Shown: positions 16,514-28,415, counted from the first letter of the stretch. The stretch is 64,000 nt of DNA from Roseovarius gahaiensis (GCF_011601345.1 NZ_JAAORB010000010.1:25338-89337), one strand, 5' to 3'. The notes: generated by a model from the sequence alone, not told the origin. Translations and numbers: made by a program.

Positions 16514-18004
16514 ATGGTCAAACAGCTGTCTCGAAGATTTTTCATAGGCACGGCGCTGGGTGCGCTTAGCACAGGGGCTTGGGCGGAGGCGCCTTCTGTG
16601 TCACTGCGTCCGGTGGTCCGGCCCAAGGGTCTGCAGACTGGCGCTGCGCCGAAGGCCGATGCGCTGATCAAGACGGCCAGTCTGGGCGGTCAGGTTGAGT
16701 TCGCGGTGATGGATGTGAAGACTGGCGTGCTTCTGGAAAGCCGCGGGGCGGCTGCGGGGCTTCCACCGGCCAGCGTGATCAAGACGGTGACGGCGCTTTA
16801 CGCGTTGGATAGCCTTGGCGCGGACTACCGGTTTGCGACCCGCCTGATTGCCACTGGCCCGCTGGAAGATGGTGTGCTCAAGGGCGATCTCGTGCTGGCG
16901 GGTGGCGGCGACCCGACACTTGATACCAATGCGCTGGCGCAGATGGCCTCGGATCTGAAAGAGGCAGGCGTGCGCGAGGTGCGCGGCGCATTCAAGGTTT
17001 GGGGGGGTGCTGTGCCCTATGAGCGGGTGATCGACCCCACGCAGCCCGAGCATGTGAGCTATAACCCCTCAGTCTCGGGCCTGAACCTGAATTTCAACCG
17101 TGTTCATTTTGAATGGAAACGCGGCGGTGATGGCTACGATGTCAGCATGGATGCGCGGTCGGATCGCTACAGGCCAGCGGTGACGGTGGCGCGCATGGTG
17201 GTCGCAGGCCGCAAAGCGCCGGTCTACACCTATAGCGATGGCGGAGATCATGACGCCTGGACCGTCGCGCGGGGCGCTTTGGGCGCTTCGGGGTCACGCT
17301 GGTTGCCGGTGCGCAAACCCGAAGCCTATGCCGCCGAGGTGTTCGCGGGGTTTGCCCGCGCGCATGGCATCACTCTTAACTTGGGTGGCAGCCTGCGCAG
17401 CGCCCCGCAAGGCCTTGCGTTAACCACCCATCAAAGTGGCCCCTTGCGCGATATTCTGCGCAATATGCTGAAATATTCCAACAACCTGACGGCGGAACTG
17501 GTGGGGCTGACGGCCACCGCCGCGCGCGGGGGCAAGGCAGTGGCTTTGGCGACCTCTGCCAAAGAAATGAGCCGCTGGGCCCGCAGTGAGTTGGGCATGC
17601 AAGGCGCCAATCTGGTGGACCATTCGGGTCTGAGCGAACAGTCGCGCCTGAACGCCGGGGCCATGGCGCGTGCCTTGGTGCGGGTTCATGGCGACAAGCA
17701 GTTGCAGCCGATCCTGAAAGACATTCCCCTGCGCAATAGCGCGGGCGGGATCAATCGTGACCATCCGGTCAAGGTGATGGCCAAGACGGGCACCTTGTAT
17801 TTCGTCAGCTCACTGGCCGGGTATATGACCGCCCCGGACGGCACCGAACTGGCCTTTGCGATCTTTTGCGCCAACACGGAAAAGCGGGCCGGGATCAATC
17901 GGCGGGCCGGCGGTCGGCCACCGGGCGCGGCCAATTGGAACAGGCGGGCCAAGAGCTTGCAACAGGCCCTGATCGAACGTTGGGGCCTTGTTTACGGGGT
18001 GTGA
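16514..18004 (+). CDS. dacB: D-alanyl-D-alanine carboxypeptidase/endopeptidase, PBP4 family (S13)
   Basis: A 496-aa penicillin-binding protein. The SxxK motif is SVIK (S87-K90), SxN is YSNN and KTG is AKTGTLYF, all in order. The N-terminus (LSRRFFIGTALGALSTGAWA) is a signal peptide with a twin-arginine-like RRFF, so the enzyme acts in the periplasm. It trims or cleaves D-Ala-linked peptidoglycan cross-links. The ATG 16514 starts the signal peptide; the GTG at 16481 is less likely. It is downstream of nadD and its 3' end overlaps the convergent glpR by 13 bp. Confidence 0.92.
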   Translation: MVKQLSRRFFIGTALGALSTGAWAEAPSVSLRPVVRPKGLQTGAAPKADALIKTASLGGQVEFAVMDVKTGVLLESRGAAAGLPPASVIKTVTALYALDSLGADYRFATRLIATGPLEDGVLKGDLVLAGGGDPTLDTNALAQMASDLKEAGVREVRGAFKVWGGAVPYERVIDPTQPEHVSYNPSVSGLNLNFNRVHFEWKRGGDGYDVSMDARSDRYRPAVTVARMVVAGRKAPVYTYSDGGDHDAWTVARGALGASGSRWLPVRKPEAYAAEVFAGFARAHGITLNLGGSLRSAPQGLALTTHQSGPLRDILRNMLKYSNNLTAELVGLTATAARGGKAVALATSAKEMSRWARSELGMQGANLVDHSGLSEQSRLNAGAMARALVRVHGDKQLQPILKDIPLRNSAGGINRDHPVKVMAKTGTLYFVSSLAGYMTAPDGTELAFAIFCANTEKRAGINRRAGGRPPGAANWNRRAKSLQQALIERWGLVYGV

Positions 18005-18771
18005 GCCACCGGCGCTGCAACGATCACTTCGGTGCCCCACGCGCTGCAATTTTCGGATAGGCCGGCGGGCAGCGGATGGTCGGTGAAAAACTTGTCGATA
18101 TCGCGCAATGATCCGATGCGCACCGGCGCGCCGCGCCGGAACTTGGAATGGTCCGCGACCAGAAACACCTCGCGCGAGCGTTTCAGCAAGGTCTGCCCGA
18201 CAACCACCTCTTGAATGTCGAAATCCAGCAGATCGCCATCTTCGTCCATCGCCGAGCAGCCAAGGATCGCGTAATCGAATTTGAAATTTTCGATGGTGCG
18301 CGCGGTCAGATTTCCCACCAATCCGTTATCGGCCCGGCGCAGGCTTCCGCCCGCGACGACGATGTCGCTGGTTTTGTTCGCCAAAAGGATATTGGCGACG
18401 TTCATGTTGTTGGTCACCACCATCAGCCCCGAGTGGTCCAGCAGCTCTTGGGCGACGGCCTCGGTCGTGGTGCCGATATCCAGAAACACCGACGCATTGT
18501 CAGGAATCGCATCAGCACAAAGGCGCGCGATTGCTTGCTTGGCATCTTCATTCAGGCGGCGGCGTTCCTCGTAGATGATATTCGTCACGCCCGAGGGCAA
18601 AATCGCGCCGCCATGCACACGCTCCAGCTTGCCGGCATTGGCCAGTTCGGTCAAATCGCGGCGTATGGTTTGCACAGTAACGTCAAAGCGTTCGGCAAGA
18701 TCCTCGACCATGACCTTGCCTTCGATCCGGGCGATTTCAAGAATGTCGGGTTGTCGAAGGGTTTGGGACAC
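17992..18771 (-). CDS. glpR: DeoR-family repressor of the glycerol regulon, GlpR
   Basis: A 259-aa regulator started at the GTG 18771 (MSQTLRQPDILEIARIEGKV), which has AAAGG upstream. An upstream in-frame ATG near 18910 would add residues without family likeness. The N-terminal DeoR helix-turn-helix contains VQTIRRDLTELANAGKLERVHGGA, and the C-terminal sugar-phosphate sensor domain contains DIGTTTEAVAQ and ADHSKF. It is divergent from glpD and the entire glycerol transport operon, so it should repress them until glycerol-3-phosphate binds. The 3' end overlaps dacB. Confidence 0.93.
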   Translation of the reverse strand: MSQTLRQPDILEIARIEGKVMVEDLAERFDVTVQTIRRDLTELANAGKLERVHGGAILPSGVTNIIYEERRRLNEDAKQAIARLCADAIPDNASVFLDIGTTTEAVAQELLDHSGLMVVTNNMNVANILLANKTSDIVVAGGSLRRADNGLVGNLTARTIENFKFDYAILGCSAMDEDGDLLDFDIQEVVVGQTLLKRSREVFLVADHSKFRRGAPVRIGSLRDIDKFFTDHPLPAGLSENCSAWGTEVIVAAPVAHTP

Positions 18772-18802
18772 GGCGCGAACCTTTGTTGTAATATTTTCGA
18801 TT

Positions 18803-18984
18803 ATGTTCGTTTGGTTGGTAATTTCAAGGTTAACGATGATTCGGCTTTCGTGGGAGTTTTCCTTTTTGACACAGTGCGGCAGGGAATAAGCGGTGAAAAA
18901 CACCTGTAAATTCATTGGATTGCGCCAAAGCGAAAATAAACGAACATTCGTAATTGACTTGATTGTTGCAAATGTGTTTCGTTT
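18803..18984. promoter_or_regulatory. glpR-glpD divergent control region with candidate GlpR operators
   Basis: ATGTTCGTTT (18803-18812) and its exact reverse complement AAACGAACAT (18938-18947) lie 125 bp apart. ATTTTCGATT precedes the first, and TGTTTCGTTTGCG (18975 onwards) forms a third related copy. These resemble the WATKYTCGWW half-sites of E. coli GlpR. Spacing suggests looping repression of both divergent promoters. The match is by eye. Confidence 0.5.
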
Positions 18985-19019
18985 GCGCTCACATTCGGCG
19001 ATGAGAGAGGGAGGCTCAG

Positions 19020-20630
19020 GTGCCAACAGAGCATGACAACACCATTGTCGATCTGTTCGTGATCGGTGGCGGCATCAATGGCTGCGGCATTGCGCGCGAT
19101 GCGGCGGGCCGTGGGCTGACTGTCGAACTGGCCGAAATGAATGATTTGGCATCCGCGACCTCCTCGGCGTCCACCAAGCTGTTTCATGGCGGTTTGCGCT
19201 ATCTTGAGTATTTTGAAATCCGTCTGGTGCGCGAGGCGCTGATCGAGCGTGAAACCCTGCTGCGGGCGATGCCGCATATCAGTTGGCCGATGCGTTTTGT
19301 CCTACCGTATCACCGCGACATGCGGTTCGAGGGTGAAACGCCCACCTCGAAATTGCTGAACATTGTGATGCCATGGATGAAGGGGCGTAGGCCCGCATGG
19401 CTGATCCGGATGGGCCTCTTCTTCTATGATCACCTGGGCGGGCGCAAGATTTTGCCCGGCACGCGCACCTTGGATTTGCGCACTGATCCGGCAGGCCGGG
19501 TTTTGAAAGACAAGTTCGAGCGCGCTTTTGAGTATTCCGACTGCTGGATCGAAGACAGCCGTCTCGTGGTGCTGAACGCCCGTGATGCCGAGGCGCGTGG
19601 CGCAAAAATCCGAACCCGCACCAAAGTCACGTCAGCGCGCCGCGATGGCGATATCTGGTGCGTCACGACCAAGGATCTTTCCACCGGGGAGACCCGCGAA
19701 ACCAAGGCACGGGCTTTGGTGAATGCCGGTGGGCCTTGGGTCAAGGATGTGATCCAGAACACGCTGCGCCAAAATTCCAGCGAGGGCGTGCGGCTGGTGC
19801 GCGGTAGCCACATCGTCACCCGCCGTCTGTTCGATCACGACAAATGCTATTTCTTTCAGGGCACCGATGGGCGGATCATCTTTGCCATTCCCTATGAAAC
19901 CGATTTCACCCTGATCGGCACCACCGATGCCGAGCATAGCGATGTGTCCGCCAAGCCCGAATGCACCCCCGAAGAGGCCGAGTATCTGTGCAACTTCGCG
20001 TCCGAGTATTTCCGCCAGCCAGTGACACCAGACGATATTGTCTGGACCTATTCCGGTGTGCGGCCGTTATACGACGACGGGGCCAAGTCGGCCACGGCGG
20101 CGACCCGCGATTACGTGCTAAGCCTTGACGACATCGGCGGCGCGCCATTGTTGAACGTGTTTGGCGGTAAAATCACCACATATCGCAAATTGGCCGAGGC
20201 CGCGATGGCCAAGATCACGCCGTTTTTCCCGCAGGCTGGTGAGAACTGGACAGCGGGTGTTACCTTGCCCGGGGGGGATTTTCAGGTAAACGAGGTTGCG
20301 CGGCTGATTGATGATCTGCGCAAGGACTATGCGTTTCTGGATGAGTATTGGGCGGGCCGTTTGGTGCGCGCCTACGGCACCGAAGCCCGGCAGATTTTGG
20401 GGGACGCCACCTCGGCGGCCGATCTTGGCCCTGATTTTGGCGCGACCCTGACCGGGCGTGAAGTGACATGGATGATGCACCGTGAATATGCCCACCGCGC
20501 CGACGATGTGGTTTGGCGGCGCACGCGGTTGGGGCTGCGGATGAGCGCCGAGCAGATTGCCACGCTGGATGCATGGATGACATCGAATGCCGGTGCCGAG
20601 GGCAGCGCCCCGGCTGCCAAGCAGGCATGA
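19020..20630 (+). CDS. glpD: Glycerol-3-phosphate dehydrogenase (FAD, respiratory)
   Basis: A 536-aa flavoenzyme oxidising glycerol-3-phosphate to dihydroxyacetone phosphate at the membrane and passing electrons to quinone. The FAD Rossmann motif is VIGGGINGCGIARDAAGRG (near residues 13-31), and the STKLFHGGLRYLE and GGPWVKDV blocks are diagnostic. It starts at GTG 19020 behind GGGAGG. It is first in a co-directional run of eight glp genes and sits downstream of candidate GlpR operators. Length is normal. Confidence 0.96.
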   Translation: MPTEHDNTIVDLFVIGGGINGCGIARDAAGRGLTVELAEMNDLASATSSASTKLFHGGLRYLEYFEIRLVREALIERETLLRAMPHISWPMRFVLPYHRDMRFEGETPTSKLLNIVMPWMKGRRPAWLIRMGLFFYDHLGGRKILPGTRTLDLRTDPAGRVLKDKFERAFEYSDCWIEDSRLVVLNARDAEARGAKIRTRTKVTSARRDGDIWCVTTKDLSTGETRETKARALVNAGGPWVKDVIQNTLRQNSSEGVRLVRGSHIVTRRLFDHDKCYFFQGTDGRIIFAIPYETDFTLIGTTDAEHSDVSAKPECTPEEAEYLCNFASEYFRQPVTPDDIVWTYSGVRPLYDDGAKSATAATRDYVLSLDDIGGAPLLNVFGGKITTYRKLAEAAMAKITPFFPQAGENWTAGVTLPGGDFQVNEVARLIDDLRKDYAFLDEYWAGRLVRAYGTEARQILGDATSAADLGPDFGATLTGREVTWMMHREYAHRADDVVWRRTRLGLRMSAEQIATLDAWMTSNAGAEGSAPAAKQA

Positions 20631-20646
20631 GGGAGGAACAAGACCG

Positions 20647-21735
20647 ATGACGCTAAAACTAGAAGGCGTGTCCAAGGTGGTTGCGGGGCAGACGCATATC
20701 TATCCCATCGACCTGACCCTCGAAAAGGGCACGATGAATGTGTTCTTGGGGCCTACGCTGTCGGGCAAGACATCTCTGATGCGGCTGATGGCGGGCCTTG
20801 ATGTGCCCAATACTGGACGCATTGTGTGGAATGACGAGGATGTGACCGGCCGCCGGGTTCAGGACCGGAACGTGGCGATGGTCTATCAGCAGTTCATCAA
20901 TTACCCGTCGATGACCGTTTACGACAATATCGCCTCGCCTTTGCGCCTGATGGGCCGCTCGGCCAGCGAGATCGACGCCGCGGTTCAAAAATCGGCCGAT
21001 TTGATGAAACTGACACCGATGCTGCAGCGCAAGCCGCTGGAACTGTCGGGCGGTCAGCAACAGCGTTGCGCCTTGGCGCGGGCCTTGGTCAAAGATGCCG
21101 GGCTGGTCCTGCTGGATGAACCGCTGGCCAATCTGGATTACAAGCTGCGCGAGGAATTGCGCGTGGAAATCCCCAAGATATTCGAAGAATCCGGCGCGAT
21201 TTTCGTCTACGCCACGACCGAGCCCGAAGAGGCGCTGTTGCTGGGCGGCAATACGGCCACCCTGTGGGAGGGGCGCATCACGCAATTTGGGCTTACGCCG
21301 GATGTCTACCGCCAGCCGGTCGATGCCACCACGGCACGCGTGTTCAGCGATCCGCCGATGAACTTTCTGTCGGTCAGCAAGACCGGAGGCAAGCTTTTGA
21401 TCGGGGATGGGCAAAGCGCAACGGCGACTGGCAAGATGGCCGAGCTGCCCGATGGTCGCTACAGCGCGGGGTTCCGGCCCAACCATCTGGAAATCGGTCA
21501 GCATGCGGCGGATGCGATGAAATTCACCGCAACGCTGTCTGTAACAGAACTGACCGGCTCGGAAACCTTCGTGCATCTGGATCATCATGGTGAGCGATGG
21601 GTTGGCCTGATCCATGGTGTGCATGAGCTGACATTGGGGGCCGATCTGGATGTCTATCTGGACCCGCGCCACGTTTACATTTTTGGCGAGGATGGCGCGC
21701 TGATCGCGCCGGCCGCCTATGCCTTGGCGGCCTGA
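20647..21735 (+). CDS. glpS: Glycerol ABC transporter ATP-binding protein GlpS
   Basis: A 362-aa ATPase of the sugar-importer (MalK/UgpC) type with a C-terminal OB-like regulatory domain. Walker A is GPTLSGKT (35-42), lacking the usual second glycine. LSGGQ (133-137) and Walker B LVLLDEP (E158) are canonical, but the H-loop reads ATTEPEEA with Thr191 where histidine is expected. Paired with GlpT this yields one canonical and one degenerate ATP site. The ATG 20647 lies 16 bp after glpD. It belongs to the rhizobial-type GlpSTPQUV glycerol importer. Confidence 0.93.
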   Translation: MTLKLEGVSKVVAGQTHIYPIDLTLEKGTMNVFLGPTLSGKTSLMRLMAGLDVPNTGRIVWNDEDVTGRRVQDRNVAMVYQQFINYPSMTVYDNIASPLRLMGRSASEIDAAVQKSADLMKLTPMLQRKPLELSGGQQQRCALARALVKDAGLVLLDEPLANLDYKLREELRVEIPKIFEESGAIFVYATTEPEEALLLGGNTATLWEGRITQFGLTPDVYRQPVDATTARVFSDPPMNFLSVSKTGGKLLIGDGQSATATGKMAELPDGRYSAGFRPNHLEIGQHAADAMKFTATLSVTELTGSETFVHLDHHGERWVGLIHGVHELTLGADLDVYLDPRHVYIFGEDGALIAPAAYALAA

Positions 21736-21746
21736 GGAGGGGAAAG

Positions 21747-22822
21747 ATGGCAAAGATCACCTTGGATAATCTGGCGCATTCTTACCTGCCCAAGCCAACC
21801 CGTGAAGACGATTTCGCGCTGAAAGAGTTGAATCATGATTGGGACGATGGGGCGGCCTATGCACTGCTTGGCTCGTCGGGTTGCGGCAAGTCCACGCTTT
21901 TGAACATCATCTCGGGGTTGCTGCATCCCAGTCAGGGGCGCATTCTGTTTGATGGTCAAGACGTCACCAATGCCCCGACAGCGCAACGCAACATTGCGCA
22001 GGTGTTCCAGTTTCCGGTCGTTTACGACACCATGACAGTGCGTGACAATCTGGCCTTTCCGCTGCGCAACCGGGGCCGCGATGAGGCCTATGTCGCCGAG
22101 CGCGTGCAGGATGTGGCACGCATGATCGGCATGGAAGAAGAACTCTCACGTAAGGCCCGAGGTCTGACGGCGGATGCCAAGCAGAAAATCAGCCTTGGAC
22201 GCGGCATGGTCCGCAAGGATGTGAATGCGCTGCTGTTTGATGAACCGCTGACCGTGATCGACCCGCATATGAAGTGGGAGTTGCGCACGCAGCTTAAAAA
22301 GCTGCACCACGATTTCGGCCATACAATGATCTACGTCACCCACGACCAGACCGAGGCGCTGACATTCGCCGACAAGGTCGTGGTGATGTATGACGGTCGC
22401 GTTGTTCAGATCGGCACGCCCGAGGAACTGTTTGAACGGCCCGAGCATACTTTCGTGGGCTATTTCATCGGCTCGCCGGGAATGAATGTGATCCCGGCCA
22501 AGGTTGAAGGCCGTCAGGCCTATGTCAACGGCTCGTCCATTGATCTGGGGCGCGGATATGCCCCGCTGGATGGCAAGGTTGAAATCGGCGTGCGTCCTGA
22601 ATTTGCCCGCCTGTCTGACAGTGACGGCCTGCCTGTCAATATTCGCCGGGTCGAGGATGTGGGCCGCCACAAGATCGTGCGCGCGGATTTTTTCGGAAAC
22701 GATATCAACATCATCGCAGGCGAGGACGAAGAGATCGGCGCAGACATGACGCGGGTCGTGTTCGATCCTGCGCATGTCAATGTTTACGCCAATGACTGGC
22801 GCGTCAACGGGGAGGCCGCGTG

Positions 22823-22823
<1 letters not shown>
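21747..22823 (+). CDS. glpT: Glycerol ABC transporter ATP-binding protein GlpT
   Basis: A 358-aa ATPase partner of GlpS. Walker A GSSGCGKST (42-50), Walker B LLFDEP (E166) and H-loop YVTHDQTEA (H199) are canonical, whereas the signature LSGGQ is replaced by LTADA (140-144). The defects of GlpS and GlpT thus fall in the same composite site. The ATG 21747 follows GAGGAGGGGAAAG. Its TGA overlaps the ATG of glpP. It is not related to the E. coli GlpT antiporter that shares the symbol. Confidence 0.93.
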
Positions 22824-24550
<1,727 letters not shown>

Positions 24551-24565
24551 AGAAGGAGACGGATC

Positions 24566-24838
24566 ATGGAATGGATGGCATGGACATGGCCCACGGCGAT
24601 TTTCTTTATGGTGATCGCGGGCCTTCTGATCACCTTTTCGATCCTTGCGATCAAGTTCCCCGAAACGCCACGCAAGGGGGTGCTGCAGATCGAAACGACA
24701 CGCGGTGACAGGTTGTTCATCACGCTTTTGGGCTCGGCCTTTATCAATCTGGCCTGGCTGGGGATCGTGGGGGCGCATCAGCCCTACGCGATGCTGGTTT
24801 GCTTGGCCTACGCTGCTGCAGTGTTCCGCTGGGTGTAG
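24566..24838 (+). CDS. glpU: Small membrane protein GlpU (DUF2160)
   Basis: A 90-aa protein with two hydrophobic helices (about 7-30 and 52-85) separated by a basic/polar loop PETPRKGVLQIETTRGDRLF. This is the DUF2160 family, which is repeatedly encoded between the permease and binding-protein genes of alphaproteobacterial glycerol ABC transporters (glpU in Rhizobium leguminosarum nomenclature). Its role is unproven; it may be an accessory subunit. It starts 15 bp after glpQ behind GAAGGAGA. Confidence 0.88.
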   Translation: MEWMAWTWPTAIFFMVIAGLLITFSILAIKFPETPRKGVLQIETTRGDRLFITLLGSAFINLAWLGIVGAHQPYAMLVCLAYAAAVFRWV

Positions 24839-24940
24839 GGCAGGCGGCGCGCATGGGGCCAAGGACACCCGGCGCGCAACACGACCGTCCTTGACTGAAA
24901 ATGACGTAATTTGGTTCGAAACACGGGAGGATAGAACCCA

Positions 24941-26662
24941 ATGACCCTCAGTTTGAAAACATCAACAGCCGTCGGGCTTGCCCTGTCGCTGCTGTCTGCC
25001 CCGGCCTTCGCCGGGATGGACGAGGCGCGCGCATTCCTTGATAGCGAAATCGGCGATCAGTCGGCCTTGACCCGGGAGGAGCAAGAGGCCGAAATGCAAT
25101 GGTTCATCGACGCGGCCCAGCCTTATGCAGGTATGGACATTCGCGTTGTGTCGGAAACCATCGCCACGCACGAATACGAATCCAAGGTTCTGGCCCCGGC
25201 CTTTACCGCGATCACCGGCATCGAGATCACCCATGACCTGATCGGCGAAGGTGACGTGGTGGAAAAGCTGCAGACACAGATGCAGTCAGGCCAGAACATC
25301 TATGACGCCTACGTCAACGACAGTGACCTGATCGGCACGCATTGGCGCTATCAGCAAGTGCGCAACCTGACCGACTGGATGGCCGGCGAAGGTGCGGACG
25401 TGACCAGCCCGGGCCTTGATCTGGATGATTTCATCGGCACCGAGTTTACCACAGCGCCCGATGGCAAACTGTATCAGTTGCCGACCCAGCAATTCGCCAA
25501 CCTTTATTGGTTCCGGTATGATTGGTTCAACGACGAAAAGAACAAGGCCGATTTCAAAGAAGCCTATGGCTATGATCTGGGCGTTCCGGTCAACTGGTCG
25601 GCCTATGAGGACATTGCCGAGTTCTTCACCGGGCGTGATCTAAGCCATCTGGGCGTCGACGACGAAGTCTATGGCAACATGGACTATGGCAAGAAAGACC
25701 CCAGCCTTGGCTGGCGTTACACCGATGCGTGGATGTCCATGGCAGGCATGAGCGATGTCGGCGAACCCAACGGCCTGCCGGTCGATGAATGGGGCATTCG
25801 CGTCAACGAAAAGAGTCAGCCGGTGGGCGCCTGTGTCGACCGTGGCGGTGCAACCAACGGCCCGGCGGCGGTTTACGCCATTGAAAAGGCGATTGACTGG
25901 CTTCAGAACTACTCGCCGCCTGCGGCGCAGGGCATGACCTTCTCCGAGGCGGGCCCGATCCCGGCACAAGGCAATGTGGCCCAGCAGATGTTCTGGTATA
26001 CCGCGTTCACCGCAGCGTCGGTCAAGCCGGACCTGCCGGTGATGAACGAAGACGGCACGCCCAAGTGGCGCATGGCCCCCAGCCCGCACGGGGCATACTG
26101 GGAAGAGGGCATGAAGGTTGGCTATCAGGACGTGGGCAGCTGGACGCTGATGAAATCCACGCCCGTCGACCGCGCACAGGCCGCATGGCTTTATGCGCAG
26201 TTCGTGACCTCGAAAACCGTTGACGTGAAGAAAAGCCATGTTGGCCTGACCTTCGTGCGTGACAGCTCGATCAATCACGAAAGCTTCACCGAGCGTGCGC
26301 CGAAACTGGGCGGTCTGGTGGAATTCTACCGCAGCCCGGCGCGCACCCAGTGGTCGCCCACCGGCACCAACGTGCCTGACTACCCAAAGCTGGCACAGCT
26401 GTGGTGGCAGAACATCGGTGACGCCATGTCAGGCGCCAAGACCGCGCAAGAGGCTTTGGACAGCCTGTGTTCGGATATGGAAAGCGTGATGGAGCGTCTG
26501 GAACGCGCAGGTATCCAAGGCGATATCGGCCCGGTGATGAATGAAGAGCAGGATCCCGAGTATTGGCTGAGCCAGCCCGGCGCGCCCAAGCCCAAGCTGG
26601 CAAACGAGGACGAAGAGCCGATCACCGTCAGCTATGACGAATTGATCGCAAGCTGGAAGTAA
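24941..26662 (+). CDS. glpV: Glycerol ABC transporter substrate-binding protein GlpV
   Basis: A 573-aa extracytoplasmic binding protein, longer than most sugar-binding proteins (about 430 aa), as is typical of this glycerol subfamily. The signal peptide runs to APAFA (about residue 24) and is followed by GMDEARAFLD. No lipobox cysteine is visible, so it is a soluble periplasmic protein. The ATG 24941 follows GGGAGGAT. A 100-bp spacer with a GCGCGC-based potential stem precedes it, which might favour higher expression of the binding protein. A terminator-like hairpin follows. Confidence 0.93.
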   Translation: MTLSLKTSTAVGLALSLLSAPAFAGMDEARAFLDSEIGDQSALTREEQEAEMQWFIDAAQPYAGMDIRVVSETIATHEYESKVLAPAFTAITGIEITHDLIGEGDVVEKLQTQMQSGQNIYDAYVNDSDLIGTHWRYQQVRNLTDWMAGEGADVTSPGLDLDDFIGTEFTTAPDGKLYQLPTQQFANLYWFRYDWFNDEKNKADFKEAYGYDLGVPVNWSAYEDIAEFFTGRDLSHLGVDDEVYGNMDYGKKDPSLGWRYTDAWMSMAGMSDVGEPNGLPVDEWGIRVNEKSQPVGACVDRGGATNGPAAVYAIEKAIDWLQNYSPPAAQGMTFSEAGPIPAQGNVAQQMFWYTAFTAASVKPDLPVMNEDGTPKWRMAPSPHGAYWEEGMKVGYQDVGSWTLMKSTPVDRAQAAWLYAQFVTSKTVDVKKSHVGLTFVRDSSINHESFTERAPKLGGLVEFYRSPARTQWSPTGTNVPDYPKLAQLWWQNIGDAMSGAKTAQEALDSLCSDMESVMERLERAGIQGDIGPVMNEEQDPEYWLSQPGAPKPKLANEDEEPITVSYDELIASWK

Positions 26663-26759
26663 CCCTCCCGTCCGGGGGCGGCTTGTGGGCTGGCCCCGGA
26701 CACTCCCTGTCATGCAAGCCCTTGGGCGCAGTTGCACAAGCGGCTGGCACGGCTAAACT

Positions 26760-26791
26760 GCGGTCGCCGCACCCGTGGCGGCCGCTTTTTT
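26760..26791 (+). terminator. Intrinsic terminator between glpV and glpK
   Basis: Arms GCGGTCGCC and GGCGGCCGC (one G-T wobble) enclose a short loop and are followed by TTTTTTATAT. It lies about 100 bp after glpV and 38 bp before glpK, so the kinase is either reached by read-through or has its own promoter in between. Confidence 0.75.
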
Positions 26792-26828
26792 ATATCTCAA
26801 CATTGACAGAACGCGCAGGACCAGACCG

Positions 26829-28325
26829 ATGACCCATATTCTTGCTATTGATCAGGGCACCACGTCCAGCCGGGCGATCCTTTTTGACCGTGACATGCGG
26901 TTGGTCGCCACCGCGCAGGAAGAATTTCAACAGCATTACCCCGATTCCGGCTGGGTTGAACACGATCCAAACGATCTGTGGTCCACCACCGCAGGCACCT
27001 GCCGCGAAGTGATCGAGCGGGCCGGGCTGGGCGGCGCGGATATCAGCGCCATCGGCATCACCAACCAGCGTGAAACCACGGTTGTTTGGGATCGCGCCAC
27101 CGGTATGCCTGTTTATAACGCCATCGTCTGGCAGGATCGCCGCACCGCCGAGTTTTGCCGCAGCCTGCGTGACGCAGGTCACGAGCCGATGATCAACGAC
27201 CGCACCGGCCTGCTGCTTGACCCCTATTTTTCGGGAACCAAGCTGAAATGGATTTTGGACAATGTCGAAGGGGCCCGAGCCCGCGCCGAAGCCGGAGACT
27301 TGCTTTTTGGCACGGTCGATAGCTACCTGATCTGGAAGCTGACCGGCGGCGCGGTGCATGCCACCGATGCCACCAACGCCGCGCGCACCTTGCTGTATGA
27401 CATCCGCAAGGGCCGCTGGAGTTCGACAATTTGCGACTTGCTGGATATCCCGCAATCCATGTTGCCTGATGTGCGCGACAGTGCCGACGATTTCGGCGTG
27501 ACGCGCGCCGATCTGTTCGGGCGTGCAGTGCCCATTCGGGGCGTTGCCGGGGATCAGCAGGCCGCGACAGTAGGGCAGGCGTGCTTTCAGCCCGGCATGA
27601 TGAAATCCACCTATGGCACAGGTTGTTTTGCACTGCTCAACACCGGCGAGACGCCCGTTGTGTCACAAAACCGGCTTTTGACGACCATTGCCTATCAGTT
27701 GGACGGCAAGCCGACCTATGCGCTTGAAGGGTCGATTTTCATCGCCGGGGCGGTGGTTCAATGGCTGCGCGACGGGCTCAAGATCATCCGCGAGGCCTCG
27801 GAAACACAAGGATTGGCCGAACGCGCCGATCCGGCGCAGAATGTGGTGCTTGTGCCGGCGTTTACCGGCTTGGGTGCCCCCTATTGGAATGCCGAGTGCC
27901 GTGGCGCGGTGTTTGGCCTGACGCGCAATTCGCGGCCCGAAGAATTTGCCCGCGCCGCGCTGGAAAGTGTCGGCTTTCAAACCCGCGATCTGCTGGATGC
28001 GATGCGCGCCGATTGGGCGGCGCAGGCCGGCACCGGCGATGTGGCCACGCTGCGCGTCGATGGCGGGATGAGCGCGTCAGACTGGGCGATGCAATTCTTG
28101 TCCGATATCATCAACGCCCCGGTCGACCGGCCCGAGGTGTTGGAAACCACCGCATTGGGCGCCGCGTGGCTGGCCGGAATGAAGATCGGGCTTTACCCCG
28201 AGCAAGAAGAATTCGCCAAAACATGGGCGCTGGAACGCCAATTCACCGCCTGCATGCAAGAGGCCGAGCGTGTCCGCAAATACAACGCTTGGAAACGCGC
28301 GGTGGAGGCGACTCTTAGCTTTTGA
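26829..28325 (+). CDS. glpK: Glycerol kinase
   Basis: A 498-aa FGGY-family kinase making glycerol-3-phosphate from glycerol and ATP, which both traps imported glycerol and generates the inducer of GlpR. The start [33 protein letters not shown] and the [18 protein letters not shown] stretch are diagnostic. ATG 26829 follows AGGACCAG; the longer frame upstream overlaps the terminator hairpin and is not coding. It is the last gene of the glp cluster. Confidence 0.97.
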   Translation: MTHILAIDQGTTSSRAILFDRDMRLVATAQEEFQQHYPDSGWVEHDPNDLWSTTAGTCREVIERAGLGGADISAIGITNQRETTVVWDRATGMPVYNAIVWQDRRTAEFCRSLRDAGHEPMINDRTGLLLDPYFSGTKLKWILDNVEGARARAEAGDLLFGTVDSYLIWKLTGGAVHATDATNAARTLLYDIRKGRWSSTICDLLDIPQSMLPDVRDSADDFGVTRADLFGRAVPIRGVAGDQQAATVGQACFQPGMMKSTYGTGCFALLNTGETPVVSQNRLLTTIAYQLDGKPTYALEGSIFIAGAVVQWLRDGLKIIREASETQGLAERADPAQNVVLVPAFTGLGAPYWNAECRGAVFGLTRNSRPEEFARAALESVGFQTRDLLDAMRADWAAQAGTGDVATLRVDGGMSASDWAMQFLSDIINAPVDRPEVLETTALGAAWLAGMKIGLYPEQEEFAKTWALERQFTACMQEAERVRKYNAWKRAVEATLSF

Positions 28326-28355
28326 GGTGGCACTGCCGCTGCGCACCACCGCACT

Positions 28356-28376
28356 TTGGTAATAAATAATTACCAA
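28356..28376. promoter_or_regulatory. Palindromic operator candidate upstream of glcB
   Basis: TTGGTAAT and ATTACCAA form a perfect 8-bp inverted repeat around AAATA in the glpK-glcB spacer, in an AT-rich stretch. It resembles a binding site for a dimeric regulator, with TGGT/ACCA ends as in GntR-type sites although the spacing is wider than usual for FadR-like sites. The regulator is not encoded nearby. Confidence 0.4.
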
Positions 28377-28415
28377 TCTTGTTGCCGATCGGAAACTTTG
28401 CGGGTAGCTATTGGA

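Noticed and set aside
24839..24940. Terminator before glpV
   Set aside because: The GCGCGC arms leave a 19-nt loop and no T-tract follows.
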